From positions 1 to 5,759 of the forward strand of contig JAOZSF010000139.1 in the NCBI GenBank assembly GCA_029939815.1: DNA of 5,759 bases. The letters are read 5' to 3'. Positions within the stretch are counted from its first letter, which is position 1; every line of letters starts with the position of its first letter. Positions 1 through 5,759 of the stretch are shown here, piece by piece. A program made the translations under genes and the position numbers. Source of the DNA: a bacterium. GTDB taxonomy: Bacteria > Auribacterota > UBA3054 > B51-G9. The notes below the pieces were generated by a model that searched no databases, had not been told where the DNA came from, and saw only the letters and a list, made by a program, of their open reading frames with translations.

Positions 1-336
1 ATCGGCGTCAATTCCATTAGGTGAATGTTTGAACGAAGAACGAATATATTTAATAATATCGGATGTTCCGCCCACATCAATCCAGTTAATTTTTACCGGC
101 TTTTTATTATTGGCAATTCTCCATTTATTAAAAGCGTTTTGGAACTCAACACGAATACCTTCCCAATGGGGAGAGAGAATAGTCAATGCTTGCGCGGATT
201 TATCGACAGAAATTGTTGAATTTTCCTTATTACTGTCTTTTGCGAATTTATTGAGGAAAGAAACAGCAGATATTATAAATACAATAAATACAATTGCTGC
301 TATTTTAGGAAGATTCTTTTTGAATTTATTTGGCAT
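1..336 (-). CDS. Extracellular solute-binding protein of an ABC transporter, N-terminal 112 codons (gene runs off the left edge)
   Basis: The reading frame opens with ATG at 336-334 and stays open to base 1, so only the N-terminus is present. Residues 1-10 are Lys-rich and residues 11-28 are a hydrophobic stretch (KIAAIVFIVFIISAVSFL), which reads as a signal peptide or an uncleaved membrane anchor. There is no lipobox Cys. A polar linker of about 20 residues follows. The mature domain starts near residue 51 with LTILSPHWEGIRVEF (51-65), and WIDVGGTSDIIKYI lies at 85-98. From memory this pair of motifs is typical of a periplasmic binding protein group related to iron(III)/polyamine-type receptors, where it forms the first beta-strand/helix units of lobe 1. 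The likely role is capture of a solute in the periplasm for an inner-membrane ABC transporter encoded further downstream. The ligand cannot be told from this fragment. The gene lies 35 nt after pta with a hairpin between them and shows no Shine-Dalgarno. Long antiparallel frames over the same DNA (25-219 and 29-406, plus) look like shadows. Confidence 0.77.
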   Translation of the reverse strand, partial: MPNKFKKNLPKIAAIVFIVFIISAVSFLNKFAKDSNKENSTISVDKSAQALTILSPHWEGIRVEFQNAFNKWRIANNKKPVKINWIDVGGTSDIIKYIRSSFKHSPNGIDAD

Positions 337-346
337 TGTAAATAAT

Positions 347-366
347 GACGCGCTGGGAAGCGCGTC
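347..366 (-). terminator. Intergenic hairpin after pta: weak rho-independent terminator or processing/attenuation stem
   Basis: On the minus strand the sequence reads GACGCGCT-TCCC-AGCGCGTC, a perfect 8-bp GC-rich stem with a 4-nt loop. It starts 5 nt after the pta stop codon. The 3' side continues ATTATTTACA, which is U-rich but broken by A, so termination would be partial at best. The stem base is only 10 nt from the ATG of the solute-binding gene. It may therefore set relative expression of the two genes, protect the pta mRNA end, or affect ribosome access to the next start. Confidence 0.6.
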
Positions 367-371
367 TTACA

Positions 372-1364
372 TCAATCCAGCAGTGCAGTTAATGCGGCAA
401 CAGTAACGATATCATCGACCGAGCATCCACGACTAAGATCATTAACGGGTTTTCCGCATCCTTGAATAATCGGACCATAAGCGCCTGCTTTTGCCAGTCG
501 TTCAGTAAGTTTATAACAAATATTCCCGGTATTCAGGTCGGGAAAAATAAGTGTATTTGCTTTTCCAGCGACATTACTTTCGGGAGCTTTTTTAGCCGCA
601 ATAGCAGGAATGATTGCCGCGTCACTTTGCAGTTCACCGTCAACATCTAATTCCGGAGCGCGTTCCTTAACAATTTTTGTCGCTTCAACAACTTTATCAA
701 CAATCGGTGATTTTCCGCTGCCTTTAGTGCTGAAAGAAAGCATTGCCACTTTAGGTTCAACACCAAGAAAACTTTTGCATGACGCTGCTGAAGCAATAGC
801 GATATCAGCAAGCTGTTCCGCGGTAGGATTTGGCAGGACAGCACAATCGGCATAAATAAACAATCCGCCGGCACCGTGTTCGCAATTGGGAACATCCATA
901 ATAAAACAGCTTGATAAAGTTTTACAATCCGGTTTTGTTTTAAAGACGTGAAGCGCGGCGCGCAAAACATTTGCGGTAGAATTGGATGAGCCGGCAACAA
1001 AGCCATGCCCTTTGCCTTCGTTTACGAGCATAGCCGCTACATACAAATTATCTTTAAGCATTTCCGCGGCTTTATCCGGAGTTAATCCTTTATGTTTTCT
1101 AAGTTCAACGAGTTTATCGACAAAGTTATATTTTTCTATAAGAGATTCAGGGTTTAATATTTCTATGTCGCTAATATCAGCGTTTTCTTTTTTTGCGAGT
1201 TCATTAACTTCATCCGGCTTCCCGATAAGTTTAATTTGCGCAAAGCCTTCTGATTTAATAATTTGCGCTGCGTGCAGCACTCTTGCGTCCCAGGTTTCCG
1301 GGAACACAATAGTTTTGTTTCTAAGTTTAGCGTTTTGTTTAATTTCAGCGACGATATTTCTCAT
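372..1364 (-). CDS. pta: Phosphate acetyltransferase (phosphotransacetylase)
   Basis: The enzyme reversibly converts acetyl-CoA and phosphate to acetyl phosphate and CoA in the cytoplasm (EC 2.3.1.8). With acetate kinase it links acetyl-CoA to ATP and acetate. The protein is 330 aa, the normal length of the short single-domain Pta class, and appears complete from ATG (1364-1362) to TGA (374-372). Visible family features are the N-terminal IVFPETWDARVLHAA (19-33), the central GFVAGSSNSTANVLRAAL (121-138), LSFSTKGSGKSP (209-220), DGELQSDAA (242-250), and the C-terminal PDLNTGNICYKL (275-286) followed by GPIIQGCGKPVNDLSRG (297-313). Ser311, Arg312 and Asp318 line up with the catalytic/CoA-site Ser309, Arg310 and Asp316 of Methanosarcina thermophila Pta (alignment by eye). 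Phosphate butyryltransferase is the main alternative, but the DLSRG motif and length favour Pta. The gene lies 85 bp after gspK, has its own extended -10 promoter, and is followed by a hairpin. No ackA is directly downstream. The start has no clear Shine-Dalgarno. Confidence 0.95.
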   Translation of the reverse strand: MRNIVAEIKQNAKLRNKTIVFPETWDARVLHAAQIIKSEGFAQIKLIGKPDEVNELAKKENADISDIEILNPESLIEKYNFVDKLVELRKHKGLTPDKAAEMLKDNLYVAAMLVNEGKGHGFVAGSSNSTANVLRAALHVFKTKPDCKTLSSCFIMDVPNCEHGAGGLFIYADCAVLPNPTAEQLADIAIASAASCKSFLGVEPKVAMLSFSTKGSGKSPIVDKVVEATKIVKERAPELDVDGELQSDAAIIPAIAAKKAPESNVAGKANTLIFPDLNTGNICYKLTERLAKAGAYGPIIQGCGKPVNDLSRGCSVDDIVTVAALTALLD

Positions 1365-1416
1365 ATTTCAATTTATGTAAGTTTGTTATTTATGTTAATC
1401 ATTTTGCAAGAAAGTT

Positions 1417-1425
1417 ATTATATCA
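1417..1425 (-). promoter_or_regulatory. Extended -10 promoter for pta
   Basis: The minus strand reads TGATATAAT, a perfect extended -10 (TGn plus consensus TATAAT), in the 85-bp gap between gspK and pta. The hexamer 17 bp upstream (1440-1445, TATAAA) matches the -35 consensus TTGACA at only three of six positions, which an extended -10 can tolerate. The predicted start is near 1410, giving a leader of about 46 nt. No clear terminator hairpin separates it from the gspK stop, so read-through from gspK is also possible. Confidence 0.55.
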
Positions 1426-1449
1426 AAAAGGTAAATAAATTTATAGAGT

Positions 1450-4400
1450 TTATCTGACGGGATATTGCTCTATTTCTGTAATATCGAGATATCCTCCCTC
1501 TTTTTTATCAGCTTCAATAACAAAGCGTTTTTTTCTGGAAGCAACGATCGAATTAGGATTAATTTTAGTTTTTTGATCTGAATTATTGACTTTAAGAATT
1601 TGAGCCTCGACTTCGACAGTAAAAGCACTGGAGTCAAGGTCAAGAATATTCACACATCGTTCAAAAATATCAGGAGTCATGCCTTTAACTTTAAATAAAT
1701 CGCCGAGATGTTTATATGGTTTCAGAGTTTTCTTGCCATTTCTGTCTAGGCCATTATAAATATTTTCAGCCAAAGTAGAATTAATTCCCGGCAAACTTGC
1801 AAGCAAGCGTGGTGGAGCGGTATTAATATTCACTCTTCCCGGTACAGGAACCGGTGTAACAATAGCATAGTTAAACCAGGCGATACCTGTTTGTTTGCCG
1901 CCTGACCCGACCAAAGTTTTACCTGTTTTATCATCTGTATTTCTTTCAATCACATTATGAGAAGTCAGTTTGATTTTAATGCTTCCGTCACCGGAAATAT
2001 TTTCCGGATGAATTTTGCCGGCGTTAAAAGAGTCCTGTTTGCCATACTGTCCCCGTTTTTTCAGCATATCAAATTCTTTAGTCTTGTAATTCCAAACCTC
2101 AACATCAATTGAGGAATTATTATTCTCCTCAAGAAATTCAGTTGTATCGATAGCATCATTTAAACCATAAATATATAAATCGTAGGTGCCCGGATAAGAT
2201 ATCGCGTTTTTCCATGTCCAGGTAGCCGAGTCACCGCTTTTTCTTGTATAGCATAGCGGCGTTTGATAACCAGGTCCAATTGAGAATTTATTTCCTATAT
2301 TGGGTTTTAATGGTTTTCTGTTAGGGGCTGATCTGGGGATATATTTGGAATTTTTCCCCGCGAGAAGCAGGGTGTTTTTAGAATTTGAAATTATTGGATA
2401 CTTTTCTCCACGTAACGGTCCGGTAAGAAATCGCAAAGTATGACCGGTCCATTTATTTTTTTTCCACCCACCGTTTTTGGCTTTTACCGATGTCAAAGAT
2501 GAACCTGCGACTTCATCATAAGCCTGATTCCATCCGACACGTTCAACATCACCGAGACACGACTCAAGTCGAACATGAGACGATGACATATATTTTGCAA
2601 GAGAACTTAGAGCATTAGCGCCTTTTGAGATATCTCCGCTTCCGCCGAGTCGTTCGAAGTCATTGCCTGTAGAAACGTTTCTTGCTTCACCAATGCTGCA
2701 ATACGGACCGTTTTTGATAAAGAATTTATCATTATGATGCGTCCGCATCGCGCGATTTTCAGCTTTATTTTCTGTACCGCCGATAGAAGGTTTTTGTCTT
2801 TTAACCCAGGTAGTTTTTGTAGGGTCGATTTTTTCCGTACTAACTTCAAGTTCATCAACATCAACTTTTCCGTAGTCAACAGTTCTTGCGCAGACCTGAT
2901 CGTATTCATTTTTAAGAGTAAGTGAAACGATTCCTCCGCCATGAGGCAGTCCTAGAATCATAACTGATTTACCTGCAAGGTGAGCAACGTCATCGCCAGC
3001 AATTGGTGCAATAAAAATTTCATTTTGTTTTCTAATATCAGCTGCGATTACAGGAGCATAAACATTATTCCACGAATATGAATCATCAGCACCGTCCTTA
3101 TCAATAAATTTAACCGTTTCAAGATTGAATATTTCTTTATCAAGATTCCGTTCATCAATCATAATAGAGTAACCCGCACGAGTTTTATCACCAGTATTAG
3201 GATAAATTACTTTAGCGCTTTTAATCTTGTAGGAAACGCCCCAGTTTTGTTCGTCCATTTGAAATACAGGAACCTGTTCATCTGCACGGGACCCCCATTT
3301 ATTATCGCCGTTTCCATACCAGCCGTCAAAAAGTTCCGTATCATTTACAAGATAAAAATGCCCGTTTGGCTGAACGACGGGATTATCATCTGTAATTCCC
3401 CTGCGAAGTTTCTGGTCATAATATGAAGTACTGTGAATTCTTCCAATTTGAGTTGCAAGACTTCCTGTATTACAAATCACCCGCCAGTTAGCAAGCGAAA
3501 TGGGTGTTGCAGAAGCGTTATACATTTCAACGATTTCCGGAGCGACCATTCTGAAATAAGAAAGCCATTGCCGGATTTTTTTTGCTCTGCTTACTTTAGG
3601 CGATGATGTAAGCATAATTTTAATCCAACCGTCGCGACCTGTTTTGATAGGTTTGTTGTCATTGTAAACCCATTGCCGGGAATAATTACTGTCTTCAGTA
3701 AATCCGCCGCCAACTTTTCCCGAAACGCCAAGTTCGTCAGGATAGCCTTGTGTAAACCTGCCTCTTGGCGGTCTGCCGATTATTATTTTAAAATATCTTC
3801 CTGCAGTTGGGCGACGGGACCTCATTAAATACGTAACATTAGCATTTGGAACCATAGCGAATGGCGACCGGTCGCCCCACGAATTAATTGTAACACTCAA
3901 GTCACAATTATCAAAATTCATTGGTGTGCCGTTACTGAATTTCACTTTTGATAATTGTGTAGCAAATCTCTTACCCGAGTTAACGTCTGAAGTTTGGATT
4001 GTGAGTGAACTCTGGTCGCCGGATGTTATTTCAAAACATCCTATCGGTTGAGGATTAAAATCGGCGGGACTGTCCGACCATCCATAAACCATAGCCCAGG
4101 AATTTTTAAAATAATTTTTGGGAAATCTCGGTCGATTACCGTCTGCGCTGCTTATCTTACGTAAAACTTTAATTATTTCATCATAAAATTTTTCGTATTG
4201 AGAATCTGTACCGAAAGTATGAACTAATTCTCCTGCGCTTGGCCACCGGCACCATTTTTTTCCTCCCGGAAGTCTAATTGGCGGAACTTGTTTATAGTAT
4301 TTTTTTATGACAGCATTTCTTGTATCGCCTTTTTTCCCGATAACTTTCGGCATTCTCAATACGATTCTGTTTCCCCGTGTAATTCCTCCTATTTTTGATT

Positions 4401-5655
4401 TCCCGGGTTGATTTCTTATTCGCCAACCTCTTCTGGGGTCTAAATTGTAATAATATTCTCCAAGTCCTATCCCTGGATCATCAGGTACACAATCGTAAAT
4501 TGTGTCCACACGGTAAAGTAATCGTTTCCCGTCTTCAGAACCGTAACGTTCACGCCATTGCTTTGATGTGTAAGGATTTGGCAGTGCACCATCCATAGGA
4601 TCAATGGAATACGATTCATCATTTGCAAGAATTTCGTTAAAGCAAATTGCTTCTACTCCGTAAGTTGAGCCGAGCGTTGACAAAACATGATTTTCATCAC
4701 GATAATCTATCAGATTTGTTGCCAGTTGTTGCTGTTTGGCTGAATTCGGTTCAAAAGGCATATCTGAATTAGCTCTTATTAATAATTTCCGGCATTCACG
4801 TGGTGTCATGCTGTTAATGTCAGAAGGAATATCATTCGGGAGAGTTGGTGACCCCGGTTTATCGACAGAGTAAATCGTTGCGCGGCGCGGGAGTTCTCTC
4901 ATCAACCCTGCCTGAAGTTTTGCCGATAGTTTTTTATTATCACCCATCATAACATTCATCAGTTCAGTCATACTGCTGAATTTTCTGTCATCACCTTTTA
5001 AATGTTCAGCCGAATATTCTTTAGGGTCATTAATGCCTTCATCTTCTTCATCAATAACGCCGTTCGCGTTATTGTCAATACCGTCAGCCATAAGAATCAG
5101 ATTATTCTGGTCATCATCACCGCGTGCCCCCGGAAGTTTATTTTTCCCGTAACGATAATCAATCAATTTTTTTGCTGTTTTAGTTGGAACGCCGAGCGCG
5201 CGCGGTAAAACTATTTCGCCTGTATCCCATCCTGTTCCGTTAGCATTTTTAAGCAAAAAAGCTTTATTAATGTTTACTTTGGAAGATTCATCTTCAATTC
5301 GAAATCTATACCTTCCGCATATTTTCCCTTCATTATTTTTTACGAACATCCATTTTGAAAAAGAGTCGCCGCTGCCGGGCGATGCAGAGAGTGGATTTAT
5401 TTCTGATTTATCATCGAAAGGTATTATTTCATCAACTGTGATTATAGCTTTTGCCTGTTCCAGTCCTGAATTAACGAGCATATCGAGCTGCTGTGAATTC
5501 ATCTGTACCTGACTTTGCTTGTTTTCTATATTCATTAACGCGGTAAACGAAGCTGCCATTATTGCAAGCACAACGAGAATAGCGAGAACCGCCACCAAAG
5601 CAATACCTGAATTATTGAGAGTGAAGAAACGCCTTGATGTTTTACTATTTTTCAT
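1450..5655 (-). CDS. gspK: Giant GspK-like type II secretion minor pseudopilin with a ~1,000-residue insertion
   Basis: GspK is the minor pseudopilin at the tip of the type II secretion pseudopilus, in complex with GspI and GspJ. Residues 1-17 form a short basic prepilin leader ending NNSG. Predicted prepilin peptidase cleavage is before Ile18, and a hydrophobic helix spans about 18-38 (IALVAVLAILVVLAIMAASF). Position +5 is Ala rather than Glu, as is typical of GspK. The first GspK helix-hairpin-helix half spans about 118-240: SSKVNIN (125-130), LGVPTKTAKKLIDYR (154-168) and FSSMTELMNVMMGD (226-239). It includes an EF-hand-like loop, DxNxNGxIDxxD, at 194-205. The second half is at about 1274-1355: RVNINTAPPRLLASLPG (1274-1290), the YKHLGDLFKVKGM segment (1314-1326), then SSAFTVEVEAQIL. 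Between the halves lie about 1,030 residues, beta-rich and Gly/Asn/Trp-rich. They include a lamin-tail-like segment (PEIVEMYNASATPISLANW, 706-724) and jelly-roll-like stretches. Canonical GspK is only around 300-330 aa. The gene has its own promoter. The start ATG precedes the leader correctly but lacks a Shine-Dalgarno. The GspK core assignment is firm; the insert's function is unknown. Confidence 0.82.
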   Translation of the reverse strand: MKNSKTSRRFFTLNNSGIALVAVLAILVVLAIMAASFTALMNIENKQSQVQMNSQQLDMLVNSGLEQAKAIITVDEIIPFDDKSEINPLSASPGSGDSFSKWMFVKNNEGKICGRYRFRIEDESSKVNINKAFLLKNANGTGWDTGEIVLPRALGVPTKTAKKLIDYRYGKNKLPGARGDDDQNNLILMADGIDNNANGVIDEEDEGINDPKEYSAEHLKGDDRKFSSMTELMNVMMGDNKKLSAKLQAGLMRELPRRATIYSVDKPGSPTLPNDIPSDINSMTPRECRKLLIRANSDMPFEPNSAKQQQLATNLIDYRDENHVLSTLGSTYGVEAICFNEILANDESYSIDPMDGALPNPYTSKQWRERYGSEDGKRLLYRVDTIYDCVPDDPGIGLGEYYYNLDPRRGWRIRNQPGKSKIGGITRGNRIVLRMPKVIGKKGDTRNAVIKKYYKQVPPIRLPGGKKWCRWPSAGELVHTFGTDSQYEKFYDEIIKVLRKISSADGNRPRFPKNYFKNSWAMVYGWSDSPADFNPQPIGCFEITSGDQSSLTIQTSDVNSGKRFATQLSKVKFSNGTPMNFDNCDLSVTINSWGDRSPFAMVPNANVTYLMRSRRPTAGRYFKIIIGRPPRGRFTQGYPDELGVSGKVGGGFTEDSNYSRQWVYNDNKPIKTGRDGWIKIMLTSSPKVSRAKKIRQWLSYFRMVAPEIVEMYNASATPISLANWRVICNTGSLATQIGRIHSTSYYDQKLRRGITDDNPVVQPNGHFYLVNDTELFDGWYGNGDNKWGSRADEQVPVFQMDEQNWGVSYKIKSAKVIYPNTGDKTRAGYSIMIDERNLDKEIFNLETVKFIDKDGADDSYSWNNVYAPVIAADIRKQNEIFIAPIAGDDVAHLAGKSVMILGLPHGGGIVSLTLKNEYDQVCARTVDYGKVDVDELEVSTEKIDPTKTTWVKRQKPSIGGTENKAENRAMRTHHNDKFFIKNGPYCSIGEARNVSTGNDFERLGGSGDISKGANALSSLAKYMSSSHVRLESCLGDVERVGWNQAYDEVAGSSLTSVKAKNGGWKKNKWTGHTLRFLTGPLRGEKYPIISNSKNTLLLAGKNSKYIPRSAPNRKPLKPNIGNKFSIGPGYQTPLCYTRKSGDSATWTWKNAISYPGTYDLYIYGLNDAIDTTEFLEENNNSSIDVEVWNYKTKEFDMLKKRGQYGKQDSFNAGKIHPENISGDGSIKIKLTSHNVIERNTDDKTGKTLVGSGGKQTGIAWFNYAIVTPVPVPGRVNINTAPPRLLASLPGINSTLAENIYNGLDRNGKKTLKPYKHLGDLFKVKGMTPDIFERCVNILDLDSSAFTVEVEAQILKVNNSDQKTKINPNSIVASRKKRFVIEADKKEGGYLDITEIEQYPVR

Positions 5656-5693
5656 TAAGATAAAAATTTAAAGTTTTAATGTTGGTTGTATTA

Positions 5694-5722
5694 ATTGTAT
5701 CATTATTTAATAACTATTTCAA
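5694..5722 (-). promoter_or_regulatory. Sigma-70-type promoter for gspK
   Basis: Read on the minus strand, a -35 TTGAAA (5722-5717) is separated by exactly 17 bp from a -10 TACAAT (5699-5694). Each matches its consensus at five of six positions. The -10 is preceded by TGA, which makes it an extended -10 (TGATACAAT). The predicted transcription start is near 5687, leaving a leader of about 32 nt, AU-rich and without a Shine-Dalgarno. A promoter this close suggests that gspK begins a transcript rather than sitting inside a longer gsp operon. Confidence 0.65.
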
Positions 5723-5731
5723 TGACAAATA

Positions 5732-5747
5732 AATACATTTATGTATT
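5732..5747. promoter_or_regulatory. Palindrome upstream of the gspK promoter, possible operator
   Basis: AATACAT-TT-ATGTATT is a perfect inverted repeat with 7-bp arms and a 2-bp centre. It lies 9 bp upstream of the -35 box and is centred about 52 bp before the predicted transcription start, a position compatible with an activator or repressor dimer site. It is AT-rich in an AT-rich genome, so chance occurrence is not excluded. No regulator family can be named from it. Confidence 0.35.
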
Positions 5748-5756
5748 ATTGTATCA
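5748..5756 (-). promoter_or_regulatory. Second TGATACAAT extended -10, possible upstream gspK promoter
   Basis: The minus strand reads TGATACAAT, identical over 9 bases to the extended -10 of the proximal gspK promoter and 54 bp upstream of it. If used, transcription would begin near 5741. Its -35 region would fall past the right edge of the window, so the promoter cannot be judged fully. It could instead be a repeated protein-binding site. Confidence 0.3.
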
Positions 5757-5759
5757 ATT

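Noticed and set aside
29..406. 125-codon plus-strand open frame at the left edge
   Set aside because: It lies antisense to the solute-binding gene, whose motifs are recognisable, and runs across the hairpin into the pta 3' end.
647..1006. 119-codon open frame on the minus strand within pta
   Set aside because: It overlaps the highly conserved pta in another frame, has low-complexity Leu/Arg-rich composition and shows no family motif; it is a shadow of pta.
982..1380. 132-codon plus-strand open frame antisense to pta
   Set aside because: The Ser/Leu-rich product is typical of an antisense frame over a real gene, there is no recognisable domain, and pta on the other strand is certain.
1426..1449. 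AT-rich partial palindrome (ATAAATTTAT) and T-run after gspK, considered as a terminator
   Set aside because: The stem is short, pure AT and not placed directly before the T-run. The stretch is better explained as the upstream part of the pta promoter.
2456..2463. Run of eight A on the coding strand of gspK (another at 3576-3583, shorter runs at 4256 and 5167)
   Set aside because: These were considered as phase-variable or slippery frameshift sites. They encode Lys-Lys in frame in an AT-rich gene, the frame continues intact on both sides, and no stimulatory structure or alternative frame product is evident.
2607..2942. 111-codon minus-strand open frame inside gspK
   Set aside because: It is in an alternate frame of the intact 1,401-codon gene, with no plausible start signal or known motif.
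1..5759. CRISPR array, tRNA/rRNA, insertion sequence or phage signatures
   Set aside because: No regularly spaced repeats, cloverleaf-like segments, transposase-like frames or terminal inverted repeats were seen on reading either strand; almost all DNA is accounted for by three genes.

Overview
The window carries three genes, all on the minus strand, in transcription order: a very large type II secretion GspK-like minor pseudopilin (5655 to 1450), phosphate acetyltransferase pta (1364 to 372), and the first 112 codons of a periplasmic solute-binding protein (336 to beyond base 1). The plus strand shows no convincing gene. Almost the whole window is coding. The gaps are 104 bp upstream of gspK, 85 bp between gspK and pta, and 35 bp between pta and the solute-binding gene.

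The DNA is AT-rich. The organism looks like a Gram-negative-type bacterium of the PVC group, perhaps a planctomycete of the Phycisphaerae type. This is an inference from two things: the style of the giant GspK (an Asn/Asp-rich EF-hand-like loop inside the GspK fold and a lamin-tail-like segment), and the solute-binding protein with an SPHxEGIRxEF / VGGTSDI signature. It was not confirmed by any search. None of the three start codons has a clear purine-rich Shine-Dalgarno sequence.

Region by region: bases 5656-5759 hold a well-formed sigma-70-type promoter for gspK, a second copy of its extended -10 nonamer 54 bp upstream, and a 7-bp-arm palindrome between them. The GspK-like protein has the usual prepilin leader and N-terminal helix and both halves of the GspK helix-hairpin-helix core. 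The halves are separated by about 1,000 residues of beta-rich sequence that canonical GspK (around 300-330 aa) lacks. Bases 1365-1449 hold an extended -10 promoter for pta. Bases 347-366 form a perfect 8-bp GC-rich hairpin between pta and the solute-binding gene, ending 10 nt before the latter's start codon.

The genes do not form an obvious single pathway. GspK is a secretion-machine tip component with its own promoter. Pta is central acetyl-CoA/acetate metabolism, without ackA directly downstream in the visible sequence. The solute-binding protein probably begins an ABC transporter locus that continues past the left edge. The most unusual element is the insertion-expanded GspK.
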